This document shows positions 50,601-58,860 of a stretch of 64,000 nt of DNA, in pieces. The DNA comes from Marinobacter halophilus (GTDB lineage Bacteria; Pseudomonadota; Gammaproteobacteria; Pseudomonadales; Oleiphilaceae): NCBI RefSeq assembly GCF_003007685.1, contig NZ_PXNN01000005.1, positions 62,001 through 126,000 of the forward strand, written 5' to 3'. A model generated the notes under the pieces. The model searched no databases, was not told the DNA's origin, and worked only from the letters and a program-made list of their open reading frames with translations. Every line of letters begins with the position of its first letter. Position 1 is the first letter of the stretch. The position numbers and the translations under genes are program-made.

Positions 50601-52240
50601 TCACTGATGCCCTCAGCCAGGCGTTCGAGGTAATACTCGATGCTGGTAACGGCATCGGCCAGGGTGTCGAGCTGCTTCCAGTCCGGAACCTGCTTGTTAC
50701 TCAGCAGTACATCGGAAACATAGCGCTCGGCAGAGCCGAGCATGTCGGCGACCCGGTCCAGGGGAACAAGGCTCAGCCCGCCCCGGATGCTGTGCAGTAG
50801 TCCAGGCACGTGATCAATTTCACGGACATCCCATTGGGACGCAATGAAGTTGACGATGGCAGACTTCACCTGTTCCAGGGTATTACGGGACTCCCGCAAC
50901 AGGGCTTCGCTGGCTTCGCCCAGTTCGACCGAGCCAATATTCGGGCGCTCGCCGTCCTGGGATCCGGTGTCTATATCGTTGCGACGATCGCTGTCGAGGC
51001 CCGCAAGACTGGCTTCGACATAAAGCAGCGCGCCGGCAATGTCCATCAGGGTGCCGTCATCCGCCGGCTCACTCTGGCCACAAAGTTGTTCAACCAGTTC
51101 GACCTGTTCGGTGACCACCTTGCGGGGAATACCCAAACCAAGCACGGCCAGGGTGTTGGCAACCTGGTGCAAGCCGGGCAGCAGCTCGTCCAGTTCGTTG
51201 TTCTGGCGGAGTTCAGCGCGGACAAACAGGTCGAGCTGATCCTTGAGCCTGGCCAGCTCTTCGTTCAATGCGCTGACCACTGAGTGAATGGCATCACGTC
51301 CTGGTCCGGAGACACGGCTGCGGGCAGCATCAACGTCGTCTTCCGAGGGCAGGGCAGTATTCAGTTGGTAGGCATCACGAAGTGCCGTCACCTGGGGGCT
51401 GTCGAGCTCCCTGGCGCGGGCTACGTAGTAAAGCAGGTGCTTGAATAGTGCCTCGGGAACGGGTTGCTGTAAAATATCGGCGTGTTCGTCAGTGAGCCGA
51501 CGGATTTCAGAGTCCAGCTCACGCAGCAGGGATTTAACCGCGGTATTGACCGGGTTAACCTTGGCCTGAAGCGTTTCAACAAAGGCGCTGGCGACCTTCC
51601 AGAGTTCGCCCCGGGGGGTTTTCTGGCACAGACGGATCAGGCGCTGGATGACTTTCTGCATGTAATCAAAGTGGGCTGCAAGGTCTGCCTCCCGGACCAC
51701 GCCGGCAAGGGCAAACTGATACATCTGCCGTAACTTGCGCAGGTGTCCCAGTACTTTTGGGTCGTGCAGACGTTCGGAAACCTTGCCACCCACCGAGAAT
51801 CTCGATGGCGTAAGATCAGGTTTGAACAGCGAGGTGTCCGACAACAGAGCTTCGCCCCGCGCCGCACGCAGGTCATTCAGCAGCGGCAGCAATACCATCG
51901 GGAAATCATCCCGACTGCTGCCGAGATGTTCAAGATACTGTGGCAGTTGCAGGATAGACTGCATCAACACTTCGACCGCATCATCAACGCTGACAACAGT
52001 CTCGTTCAGGATGGCCTGGGTCAGTTTCTCCATCTCTTCGGTGAGCAGTGCTGCACCGTAGAGTTCCACCATCTGCAGGGTACCGTGTACCTGGTGAAGG
52101 TAGTTCAGGCAGAAGCGCAGGCGCGCGGTATCGTCGCGATTATCGACATACGCTTCAAGTGCATGCTGGCCTTGGGTCAGCGTGTCCTGTATTTCGCCCC
52201 GAACCCAGTCGAGGGCGATACTGTCATGGTGATTGCCCAT
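44642..52240 (-). CDS. chpA: Giant multi-Hpt chemotaxis kinase ChpA
   Basis: 2532 residues, CheA-type histidine kinase with a C-terminal receiver, controlling type IV pili. Seven repeated modules contain a clear LHTLKG or FHTLKG phosphorylation His, at about residues 650, 824, 985, 1310, 1483, 1652 and 1794; a further module near 1129 has Glu in place of His. Divergent modules near 48, 357 and 481 keep a His (HQVHG, HQVAN, HSIRG). Kinase region near 2110-2220 (LEHMLRNALDHGIE, GRGVGMDVV), then CheW, then receiver with Asp near 2460 (LLDIEMPRMDG). The start at 52240 has GGAG; a frame 14 codons longer overlaps pilK. Confidence 0.95.
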   Translation of the reverse strand: MGNHHDSIALDWVRGEIQDTLTQGQHALEAYVDNRDDTARLRFCLNYLHQVHGTLQMVELYGAALLTEEMEKLTQAILNETVVSVDDAVEVLMQSILQLPQYLEHLGSSRDDFPMVLLPLLNDLRAARGEALLSDTSLFKPDLTPSRFSVGGKVSERLHDPKVLGHLRKLRQMYQFALAGVVREADLAAHFDYMQKVIQRLIRLCQKTPRGELWKVASAFVETLQAKVNPVNTAVKSLLRELDSEIRRLTDEHADILQQPVPEALFKHLLYYVARARELDSPQVTALRDAYQLNTALPSEDDVDAARSRVSGPGRDAIHSVVSALNEELARLKDQLDLFVRAELRQNNELDELLPGLHQVANTLAVLGLGIPRKVVTEQVELVEQLCGQSEPADDGTLMDIAGALLYVEASLAGLDSDRRNDIDTGSQDGERPNIGSVELGEASEALLRESRNTLEQVKSAIVNFIASQWDVREIDHVPGLLHSIRGGLSLVPLDRVADMLGSAERYVSDVLLSNKQVPDWKQLDTLADAVTSIEYYLERLAEGISDNDAILRVAEDSLASLGFPVGQEPTWNLEQPASDVTEVPILDSPAPTQTADSAKGSDEDLVDDEILGIFVEEAEEVLQTIHEYYPRLRQNHEDREALTEVRRAFHTLKGSGRLVGASSLGELAWSVENLLNRVIDQTIKPTEDLFALVDDANDRIPSLINEFREGNSSGDVAELIARAEGLATTRRADDADFTEANAAAESAAQPKTADEPELDITADAEPEQTAGALASDDNLIDDEILEIFIEEAGEVLDTIREYLPMLLRQHDDRSALAEVRRAFHTLKGSGRMVGADVIGELAWSVENVLNRVIDGSVFMNDDIAQLLQDVTDAVPALVSDFEHRRPASLDISLMVSRANALANGEIPDATSMPPAEVDLSGDNEVESYVDTADADLGDLDQDIDPVLLEIFENETETHLQTIKEYLSAASDKTTVAYTDDLSRALHTLKGSAHTAGIGPIAEVITPLERFVKESRAQNKRADREVLELIEQASRYLTQGLAQLKDNPQGSLEGTDDYLSRLEQISQQTLLSHGRHDDEQPSAQAPSLLVQLFLGEGLDIVLDAESILNEWAQHPEQTESLGTLRAELEQLTQGAADAGLLDLADLAAALTRTYTTVDEHNLTPDGDFFATVHAAQEQLINLMDQVAAGLATEPSDALIQELDTLADAAAETDQAIQGPDEFDQQFTGDLEEIDLSLELDEADERPADAVETKQPPLPELSSEDSDFDDELAEIFLEEARDLINSSAEALQNWSENTGNLDILRLLQRDLHTLKGGARLADIPAVGDLSHELENLFEGLTELKFSINDTLSDLLFRCHDRLASMVDALEAKEPPRPAPDLITEIHSYIDGAKGSRPVTDVSAPEADLYEDDFELIEVDDAETTTDESGSEELAATDLSHMDPELVGIFLEEAYDLINSTGSALHSWSEDPSDREVAAVLQREVHTLKGGARMAGVDAIGDLTHVLEDLFEKVAEGEIDASGAMTDLLFACHDRLAQMVEQVATQKPCPPANELVQQVQAILRGDSPAPAEQLPAVDVEEKETPTEQPEPAFEAVSDHEVELIEALEAAADDDLIGIFLDEGLEIHEAITECLNQWREVPDELAGVTRLQQELHTLKGGARLSDVDPIADLAEAWADALDRLVAGDSDQQVLLILSDQALVSLKAMLDSLEHGRKPESDISLLGAFQNAEQQASDEPRSVVDQTDTDSTDAVDPEVLEIFLEEAGEIMDQLEQLLDDWRKEPANHHFNQEAQRALHTLKGGARLSQISALGDLAHIFETRLIDLGGIAPNDVQWQAITRDHDAILTMVADIRKRFESGAAITEAPEQPPEPTPEPAQPETKTPAPEESTPEPRVPAQPAPEQPKPARSPAKARNKAAEAQRAAQETIRVSAPLLDELVNLAGETSITRGRLEQQSSDFSHTLDEMAATIERLREQLRRMDIETETQILFRAEQEHGPDYGDDFDPLEMDRYSSIQQLSRALSESSSDLADLRETLADRVRDTETLLVQQSRINTELQEGLMKTRMIPFSSMVPRLRRIVRQISGELGKKVEFDVRNAEGEMDRNILERMIAPLEHMLRNALDHGIETPDQRKQAGKPVTGEVVLSLNREGGDVVLRMMDDGKGIPANVIRDKAIRQGLMRADEDLSEREILQFILQPGFSTAQQVTQISGRGVGMDVVGSEIKQLGGSLDIDSVVGRGTTFTVRLPFTVSVNRALMVATGEDFYAIPLNTIEGIVRVSTYELEEYYKPDAPLYEYAGQQYRLQYLGGLLNSDHHPKLQGQALPLPVILVRGAEQPMALQVDHLMGSREIVVKSLGPQFSTVRGVSGATILGDGNVVVILDLPAMIRSDILSERQRLANLEKARETSRYEEKITTVMVVDDSVTVRKVTSRLLERNGMEVITAKDGLDAVAQLQDHHPDIILLDIEMPRMDGFEVASFVRHDDNLKDTPICMITSRTGEKHRERALSIGVNEYLGKPFQETELLETIKRLTGNH

Positions 52241-52251
52241 AACCACTCCGG

Positions 52252-53151
52252 TTATTCTTCGTCGGACTGACGTTTGATCCACGCCAGTACATGTTCCGAG
52301 GGAACCCTCTGCAGGCCCGGTGGCTGCCAGTCGGTCAGTTCACCCTGGCCAAGCACCAGTAAGCCCCCCGGTGCCAGACGCTCTGCGAGCCGTTTGACGA
52401 TCTCCCGCCGGCGCCAGCGGCGGAAGTAGATCAGCAGGTTCTGGCAGAAGATAATGTTCATGCCGTGCATCGGCGCCTTGTCCAGGTCCAGTACATTGAG
52501 CCTGGTAAAGCAGACGCGGTCACGGATACTGCTCACAATTTCGACGGTGTTCCGTTCTGCGGGACGGAAATACCGGGTTTTCATGTTTTCGTCCATGCCC
52601 AGCAACTTGCGAGCATTGAACTGACCCTGACGTGCCTTTTCGATGGCCGGCAGGCTGATGTCTGAGCCAGTGACACCGAATAACGGTTGCAGCGCGAGCT
52701 GGCCCATGCATTCGTTCAGGATCATCGCCAGCGTGTAGGGCTCTTCACCAGTTGAGCAACCGACGCTCCAGGCTTCCAATCCGCTTTTTCTGAACGGTTC
52801 CCTGGGGCGGGTCATGACATAATCTGCCACCAGCCGGAAGGCATCGGGATCCCGGAAAAACCGGGTTTCCTGGACCGTCAGACGATCCACCAGGGTGGAC
52901 CACTCTCTGACGGCATCCGGGCCGCTTACGATTTTCTCGTAGTAGGCCTGATAGCTGCTGCAACCGATTTCCCGCATCCGGATACCCAGATTGGTTTCCA
53001 GAAACGAGCACCGTTCAGCGGTCAGGGTGATGCCCGTGCGATGCTCCAGCAGAGCCTGCCACTGGCTGAACTGCACCTCATCCATCTCTGGAAGTCGACG
53101 CAGTGCCCAAATGCCTTCTGCGGGTGATAGCTGGTTATGCATCTGAGCCAT
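52252..53151 (-). CDS. pilK: CheR-type methyltransferase PilK
   Basis: 299 residues. N-terminal helical domain, then SAM-binding SVGCSTGEEPYTLAM, later FCQNLLIYFRRWRRREIVKRL. Methylates glutamates of the PilJ receptor using S-adenosylmethionine. 11 bases before chpA and 27 after pilJ on the same strand. Confidence 0.93.
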   Translation of the reverse strand: MAQMHNQLSPAEGIWALRRLPEMDEVQFSQWQALLEHRTGITLTAERCSFLETNLGIRMREIGCSSYQAYYEKIVSGPDAVREWSTLVDRLTVQETRFFRDPDAFRLVADYVMTRPREPFRKSGLEAWSVGCSTGEEPYTLAMILNECMGQLALQPLFGVTGSDISLPAIEKARQGQFNARKLLGMDENMKTRYFRPAERNTVEIVSSIRDRVCFTRLNVLDLDKAPMHGMNIIFCQNLLIYFRRWRRREIVKRLAERLAPGGLLVLGQGELTDWQPPGLQRVPSEHVLAWIKRQSDEE

Positions 53152-53178
53152 AAACCGTCATCTGCCCCGGGCCGGTGA

Positions 53179-55254
53179 TCAGCTGACCACCGGGACGTCG
53201 TTGTCTTCTTCGTGCGCCTGATCAGCGAACTCTTCGTCCGGCAGAGTGAAACCGGCAACGGAGGACCGGAGCTCAGACGCCATTTCGGCAAGATTACCGA
53301 TAGACTTCGCGGTGGCGTTGGTACCGGATGAGGTCTGCGAGGTGATTTCCTGGATGACGTTCATCGTGTTGGAAATATGCGCCGCAGAGGAAGACTGCTG
53401 ACGGGCCGCGTTGGAGATGTTCTGGATCAGTTCCGCCAGGCTCATGGATACGTTCTCGATTTCCTCGAGCGCGATACCTGCGTCCTGTGCCAGACGGGCA
53501 CCACGGACCACCTCGGCGGTGGTGTGCTCCATCGAGATAACGGCTTCGTTAGTGTCCGACTGGATGGTCTTGACCAGCGCCTCAATCTGCTTGGTGGCCG
53601 CAGAGGAACGTTCCGCAAGGCGCTGAACTTCATCCGCAACAACCGCGAAGCCCCGGCCTGCATCACCGGCCATGGAGGCCTGGATAGCGGCGTTCAGAGA
53701 CAGGATGTTGGTTTGGTCAGCAATGTCGTTGATCAACGATACGATGTCACCGATTTCCTGGGAAGATTCACCCAGACGCTTGATCCGTTTGGAGGTCTCC
53801 TGGATCTGCTCACGGATGTTGTCCATGCCGCGGATGGTGTTCTGTACCACTTCCGCGCCTTTCTTCGCGATCGCAACCGACCGCTCCGCAACCGCGGAGG
53901 ATTCGGCAGCGTTCGAGGATACCTGGTCGATGGACACCGCCATCTCGTTGACCGCTGCAGAGGCGCCAGCAATTTCCTGGGCCTGGTGCTCGGAAGCATC
54001 GGCCAGGTGCATGGCTGTGGCCTGGGTTTCCTGGGCAGCTGACGCTACCCGGACCGCCGTACCACGAATAGCCTGTACCAGGCCACGCATCTGGTCGATC
54101 GCGTAGTTGATGGAGTCGGCGATGGCGCCGGTGAAGTCCTCGGTTACCGTGGCCTCGGTGGTCAGGTCACCATCCGCCAGGTCAGCCAGTTCGTCCAGCA
54201 GTCGCAGGATCGCGTTCTGGTTCTGCTCGTTCTGTTCCTGAGTCGCTGCCAGGCGGGCCTGGGCATCGCGGTACAAGGCAAGACCGATGAAGACAACAAT
54301 TGCAACCATGGCCGCCAGTAGGACGAAGGCCAGGGTCGGGCTGATGACCCGCGTTCTAGACTGGGAAGCAAAGCCTTCTGCCAACAAGGACAGTTCGGCA
54401 AGCAGAACCTCGGAATTCTGGAAGATGTCGCTGGCAGCAGTACGAACCTTGAAGAGGTCGGGAGAAGCTTCAAGAATCGCATCAACGTTCTGGGAAACAA
54501 ATTCGAACAGCTCGTCTACCGCTTCGAGGCCATAGATAGCGTCGTCATCATCGACCCGGGAAATGCCCATAGCCGGATTGCCGTTGAGCTGGCCGTCCAG
54601 TACCCGGCCAAACAGGCTGGCGTCACGGCCGAAGCGGTCGGCGGCAATAACCGCGTCTTCGTCACCGGACAGTACGTTGTTAACCGAGCGCACAATACGC
54701 TCCGCCAGCAGGGACTGACGCTGGGCCAGAGCTATTTGCTCCGCCGGGGCACCGTTGTCGAGCAGGATCTGAACGATGTCATCGTACTCGACCTGTAGCT
54801 GGGGGATGGTTTCGTTCAGGGTACGGGCAACCTCATGCAAACCAAGAACTGCGTCGCGGGTCGACAAAATGCTGTCCGCATTGTCCCGTACGGTGTTCCA
54901 GTTCTGCTGAACGCCACTGTCGCGCGCCATCTGACTGGCGGGCAGACCGGTGGCAGGGTTACCTTCTGATACGAATGACCAAAGCTGCTGGAAGTCGTCT
55001 CGTGAGCGGCGAAGCTGGTCAAAGGCTTCAGCGGTGCCGCCGGCTGCCTCGGTAGCGTTCTTCGCGATCTCCTGGGAGAGCACCCGCATTTCGGCGGTGT
55101 TGGCGATGTATTCCTGGTCGTTCTGGCTGTCACTGTTAATAATGAACAGGACCACAACGAGCAGGACGGTGAGTGCAATCAGCGCGGCGATCAGGCCTGC
55201 AACCAGTCTGTTGCCTCCCTGCCCCAAGCTGAGTCTTCCGGCTCTGTTTTTCAT
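53179..55254 (-). CDS. pilJ: Methyl-accepting receptor PilJ
   Basis: 691 residues. Membrane helix near 15-40, a roughly 260-residue periplasmic sensor in two PilJ-type repeats, a second helix near 310, HAMP-like region, then the methyl-accepting signalling domain with hairpin tip IADQTNILSLNAAIQASMAGDAGRGFAVVADEVQRLAER. The DAGRGFAVVADEVQRL form is the usual PilJ variant. Senses a surface or pilus-derived signal and drives ChpA through PilI/ChpC. Confidence 0.94.
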   Translation of the reverse strand: MKNRAGRLSLGQGGNRLVAGLIAALIALTVLLVVVLFIINSDSQNDQEYIANTAEMRVLSQEIAKNATEAAGGTAEAFDQLRRSRDDFQQLWSFVSEGNPATGLPASQMARDSGVQQNWNTVRDNADSILSTRDAVLGLHEVARTLNETIPQLQVEYDDIVQILLDNGAPAEQIALAQRQSLLAERIVRSVNNVLSGDEDAVIAADRFGRDASLFGRVLDGQLNGNPAMGISRVDDDDAIYGLEAVDELFEFVSQNVDAILEASPDLFKVRTAASDIFQNSEVLLAELSLLAEGFASQSRTRVISPTLAFVLLAAMVAIVVFIGLALYRDAQARLAATQEQNEQNQNAILRLLDELADLADGDLTTEATVTEDFTGAIADSINYAIDQMRGLVQAIRGTAVRVASAAQETQATAMHLADASEHQAQEIAGASAAVNEMAVSIDQVSSNAAESSAVAERSVAIAKKGAEVVQNTIRGMDNIREQIQETSKRIKRLGESSQEIGDIVSLINDIADQTNILSLNAAIQASMAGDAGRGFAVVADEVQRLAERSSAATKQIEALVKTIQSDTNEAVISMEHTTAEVVRGARLAQDAGIALEEIENVSMSLAELIQNISNAARQQSSSAAHISNTMNVIQEITSQTSSGTNATAKSIGNLAEMASELRSSVAGFTLPDEEFADQAHEEDNDVPVVS

Positions 55255-55348
55255 CTTCTGGCTCCCGGCCTTTTTCTTTCTGGAATTGGCAAGTTTTTGT
55301 AACGGGTATCAGACGGTCAGGGTGATGTTCCTGCCAGTGCTCTCACCC

Positions 55349-55894
55349 CTACCACTGTGCGACATCGAGAAAGCGTTCGTCTTCCACCAGATCGGCGGCA
55401 GAGAACACTTTCCAGACCTCCTCGTTACGCTCATAACCACCGGTCACGAACGGACGAATGCTGTCAGCCACCCCCTCGGGGGCGGCCTTGAAACTGTCTT
55501 TTGCAAAATATTGCATACCCAGTACCGTGTCGACCACCAAGCCACTGAACACATCACCTTCTTCGATGACGAGAACCCGGCGCTCGCGCATGCTGCGGGA
55601 GGATCGGGGCACATCGAAGAAACCGGCGAGGTCAACCAGGGGCAGCAGGCGGCCACGAACGTTGGCAGCGCCCATCAAAAACGGGCGAACTCCCGGAATA
55701 TGAGTAAACCGGGGGACGTGCAGGATTTCGGTGACTTCACCCATGGGGGCGACGTAACGTTCGCCCGCCAGAACAAAGCCGATGCCGTTCCAGAGCTCAA
55801 CGGCTTCCTGTTGCTCCGGAAGGCCGGCGGCCAAGGATCGGCTGCGCTGGGCGATATCCGTCAGAACGGCAAAGGGGGCGGCCTGGGCGGACAT
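55349..55894 (-). CDS. pilI: CheW-like adaptor PilI
   Basis: 181 residues, CheW fold: GIGFVLAGERYVAPMGEVTEILHVP, MGAANVRGRLLPLVDLAGFF, RVLVIEEGDVFSGLVVD. Couples PilJ to ChpA. Between pilH and pilJ in the conserved order. Confidence 0.92.
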   Translation of the reverse strand: MSAQAAPFAVLTDIAQRSRSLAAGLPEQQEAVELWNGIGFVLAGERYVAPMGEVTEILHVPRFTHIPGVRPFLMGAANVRGRLLPLVDLAGFFDVPRSSRSMRERRVLVIEEGDVFSGLVVDTVLGMQYFAKDSFKAAPEGVADSIRPFVTGGYERNEEVWKVFSAADLVEDERFLDVAQW

Positions 55895-55914
55895 GCTTAC
55901 TCCACGGTTAGGGA

Positions 55915-56277
55915 TCAGGCAATCAGGCTGTTGATTGTTTTGATCAGATCGTCTTCGTTAACCGGCTTGACCAGGTAACCCTTGGCACCTTGGCGGGTTC
56001 CCCAAACACGGTCAGTTTCCTGATCCTTTGTGGTGACAATCACCACGGGGATGGAGGCGGTTTCCGGGGCGCGGGTCAGTTGGCGAGTGGCCTGAAAGCC
56101 ATTGAGGCCAGGCATGACGACGTCCATCAGGACCAGATCCGGTGTTTCTGCACGGGCCTTGGCGACGCCGTCTGCACCATTGTCTGCGGTCAGCACTTCG
56201 TGTTTGTGCTTTTCCAGAATGGTGGAAATTTTCTTAACTTCTGTTGGCGAGTCGTCAACAATGAGAATGCGGGCCAT
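55915..56277 (-). CDS. pilH: Response regulator PilH
   Basis: 120 residues, a lone receiver domain: LIVDDSPTEVKKIS (acidic pair), phosphoryl-acceptor Asp in DLVLMDVVMPGLNGFQ, Thr-Lys in TTKDQE and the Lys of GYLVKPV. CheY-like output of ChpA that in Pseudomonas promotes pilus retraction. 21 bases before pilI. Confidence 0.93.
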   Translation of the reverse strand: MARILIVDDSPTEVKKISTILEKHKHEVLTADNGADGVAKARAETPDLVLMDVVMPGLNGFQATRQLTRAPETASIPVVIVTTKDQETDRVWGTRQGAKGYLVKPVNEDDLIKTINSLIA

Positions 56278-56309
56278 TTTTTCCTCGATAATTACTGATG
56301 TCAGCAGGT

Positions 56310-56702
56310 TTACTGTTGCGCCTGTGGGATGTACTGGCGAATAGTATTAAGTAACTCGTCCTTGCTGAACGGTTTGGTCAGGTACTGGTCCGAGCCTACA
56401 ATCCGGCCTTTTGCCTTGTCGAAAAGACCGTCCTTACTCGAAAGCATGATAACCGGCGTCTTTTTGAAAGAGGAATTGTTCTTGATCAGTGCGCAGGTCT
56501 GGTAGCCGTCCAGGCGAGGCATCATGATATCAACAAAAATGATGTCCGGGTGGGAATCGGCAATTTTGGCCAGAGCGTCAAAGCCATCAGTGGCGGTGAT
56601 GACCTCACAGCCGACCTTTTTAAGAAGGGTTTCTGCGGTGCGACGAATGGTTTTGCTGTCGTCAATCACCATGATCTTCAGGTTCTCGAAGTTGTCATCC
56701 AT
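56310..56702 (-). CDS. pilG: Response regulator PilG
   Basis: 130 residues, single receiver: IMVIDDSKTIRRTAETLL, Asp in DIIFVDIMMPRLDGYQ, and SDQYLTKPFSKDEL. In Pseudomonas PilG favours pilus extension and raises cAMP. First gene of the pil-chp operon. The ATG at 56702 is chosen over an upstream one 14 codons away because it gives the usual PilG N-terminus; the ribosome-binding site is weak for both. Confidence 0.92.
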   Translation of the reverse strand: MDDNFENLKIMVIDDSKTIRRTAETLLKKVGCEVITATDGFDALAKIADSHPDIIFVDIMMPRLDGYQTCALIKNNSSFKKTPVIMLSSKDGLFDKAKGRIVGSDQYLTKPFSKDELLNTIRQYIPQAQQ

Positions 56703-56993
56703 TGTCCAACTGCCTTGCGCTCTAGCGACTGTCGTTATTTTCAAACGGGGGTTTTAACACAAACCTTAAGGTTGTTCTATAAACCCTGCTCATTTATAGA
56801 GTAATGATGGCCGGATAAAAAGTATTTGTTTGTGACCAAATGTACTTCTGCCCCCGCCGTCACGTATTGAACGGTGGTTTTCACCGGGTGCAATCATGAC
56901 TCGGGTACAATACCATCGTCAGCATAGCACTTAATAACTGGTTCGCTCTGCTGACCGGTTCGTGTTTTCACATTGAAATTTCAGGAGACCCTG

Positions 56994-57947
56994 ATGACAG
57001 TCCGGCTCGGGATCGTGATGGATCCCATCGAAGAAATCAGCTTCAAGAAAGACAGTTCCCTGGCCATGTTGCTGGCGGCCCAGAAACGAGGCTGGCAGAT
57101 CGAGTACATGGAGCAGCAGGATCTGTATCTTGCCGGTGGCCAGGCGCGAGCTCACACCCGGGATCTGACGGTGCACAAGGATCCGGAAAACTGGTTCAGT
57201 TTTGGTGGCAGCCAGGATCGGGCTTTGGGCGACCTTGATGTAATTCTGATGCGTAAGGATCCGCCGGTGGATCGTGAGTTCCTGATGGCCACCTACATTC
57301 TGGAATCGGCGGAGCAGCAGGGCGCTCTGGTTGTCAATCCAGCGGCCACCCTGAGGGACTGCAATGAAAAGTTGTTTGCCACTCAGTTCGAGGATCTGAC
57401 ACCGCCATTGCTCGTAACGCGCTCGTCACTTCGCTTCCGGGACTTTTATGCGGAGCACGGCGACATCATTATGAAGCCGGTTGACGGTATGGGCGGCCGC
57501 TCGATTTTTCGGGTAAAAGAACACGACGCCAATCTCGGTGTAATCATTGAAACTCTGACCAATTATGGCGCCCATCAGGCCATGGCGCAGAAGTTTATCC
57601 CTGAAATTGCTGATGGTGACAAACGCATCCTGATGATTGAAGGAGAGCCGGTGCCCTACGCCCTTGCGCGGATTCCGTCACAAGGGGAAAATCGTGGCAA
57701 CTTGGCGGCCGGCGGTCGCGGAGAAGGCCGCGAGCTGACGGCACGGGACCGGGAAATCTGTGCCAGGGTGGCGCCGGTGATCAAACAGAAAGGCTTGATG
57801 TTTGTGGGGCTTGATGTGATCGGTGACTACCTCACGGAAATCAACGTCACCAGTCCAACCTGTATCCGCGAGCTGGATGCGGCGTTCGGAACCGATATTG
57901 CCGGCCTGCTGATGGATGCCATTGACCGGCGCCTGGGCCGTGGCTGA
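56994..57947 (+). CDS. gshB: Glutathione synthetase
   Basis: 317 residues, ATP-grasp fold. Family stretches: GIVMDPIEEISFKKDSSLAMLLAAQKRGW, LMRKDPPVDREFLMATYILE, MKPVDGMGGRSIFRV and the C-terminal GLDVIGDYLTEINVTSPTCIREL. Joins gamma-glutamylcysteine and glycine with ATP. AGGAG six bases before the ATG. Divergent from pilG, same order as in Pseudomonas. Confidence 0.96.
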   Translation: MTVRLGIVMDPIEEISFKKDSSLAMLLAAQKRGWQIEYMEQQDLYLAGGQARAHTRDLTVHKDPENWFSFGGSQDRALGDLDVILMRKDPPVDREFLMATYILESAEQQGALVVNPAATLRDCNEKLFATQFEDLTPPLLVTRSSLRFRDFYAEHGDIIMKPVDGMGGRSIFRVKEHDANLGVIIETLTNYGAHQAMAQKFIPEIADGDKRILMIEGEPVPYALARIPSQGENRGNLAAGGRGEGRELTARDREICARVAPVIKQKGLMFVGLDVIGDYLTEINVTSPTCIRELDAAFGTDIAGLLMDAIDRRLGRG

Positions 57948-57993
57948 GCGTCGCGTCGTCCAGGGCAGTGCGGATTAACATTCAGGAAAGGTA

Positions 57994-58860
57994 ATGGCAG
58001 TTCAGGTAAGCGACTTCGACCGGTTTTCCTTCACCCTGTTCATGGCGCTGGCCGTGCACGCCATCGTGGTTCTGGGCATTACTTTTGCCCCGGAGTTACC
58101 TCGGTCGTCGGCCCAGACCATGGAAATCACGCTGTCCCAGTTTGCCGACGAACAGGCACCGGAGAAGGCGGATTTTCTGGCCCAGACCAGCCAGCAGGGC
58201 AGCGGTTCTGAAGACGAGCCCATGGAAATGACCACGCCCCAGCCGGCCGACATCAGTCAGCCGGAATTAGCTCAAGTGCAGCCGGAACCGCAGGCCACGA
58301 CCGAGCCACTACCCCGAGAAGCCCCCGCGGTGGTGCAAACCGAAAGCCCGACCCGGCGTCAGGTGGCACAGCCTGAAGCCACCAACGAGCCAGATCCGGA
58401 GCCGCTACCCCGCGCCGAGCGCAAAAGCCTGATGGAGCGAAGCCTGGAGATTGCCAGTCTGGAGGCCCGTTTTGATGCCCAGCAGCAGGCCTACGCCCGC
58501 AAGCCCCGGGTCATGCGGGTCACGGCGGCGTCGACGCTGAAATCCAGCAACGCCTGGTACGTTCAGAACTGGGTCAGCAAGGTAACCCGGGTTGGTAACA
58601 TCAATTACCCGACCGAGGCCCGTCAGGCCGGCCTCCACGGCAACCTGCGGATGCTGGTTTCTCTGAGGAAAGATGGCACAATCAAGGAAGTGGCGATCCT
58701 CCAATCGTCCGGCAGCACGGTGCTTGATGATGCAGCGATCCGTATTGTGCGTATGGCCGCGCCTTTTGCCCCCTTTCCGGAAGGAATGCAGCAGGAGGTG
58801 GACGAGCTGGAGATCATTCGTACCTGGTCGTTCCAACAGCGGGGGCTTTCATCCGGATGA
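57994..58860 (+). CDS. TonB-family energy transducer
   Basis: 288 residues. One N-terminal membrane helix (about 11-31), a periplasmic Pro/Glu-rich spacer (about 60-140), and a C-terminal TonB domain with NINYPTEARQAGLHGNLRMLVSLRKDGTIKEVAILQSSGSTVLDDAAIRIVRMAAPFAPFP. No exbBD next to it. In P. aeruginosa the gene at this position (tonB3) is needed for twitching motility rather than iron uptake, which fits the neighbouring pil-chp operon; this is inference by synteny. Confidence 0.88.
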   Translation: MAVQVSDFDRFSFTLFMALAVHAIVVLGITFAPELPRSSAQTMEITLSQFADEQAPEKADFLAQTSQQGSGSEDEPMEMTTPQPADISQPELAQVQPEPQATTEPLPREAPAVVQTESPTRRQVAQPEATNEPDPEPLPRAERKSLMERSLEIASLEARFDAQQQAYARKPRVMRVTAASTLKSSNAWYVQNWVSKVTRVGNINYPTEARQAGLHGNLRMLVSLRKDGTIKEVAILQSSGSTVLDDAAIRIVRMAAPFAPFPEGMQQEVDELEIIRTWSFQQRGLSSG

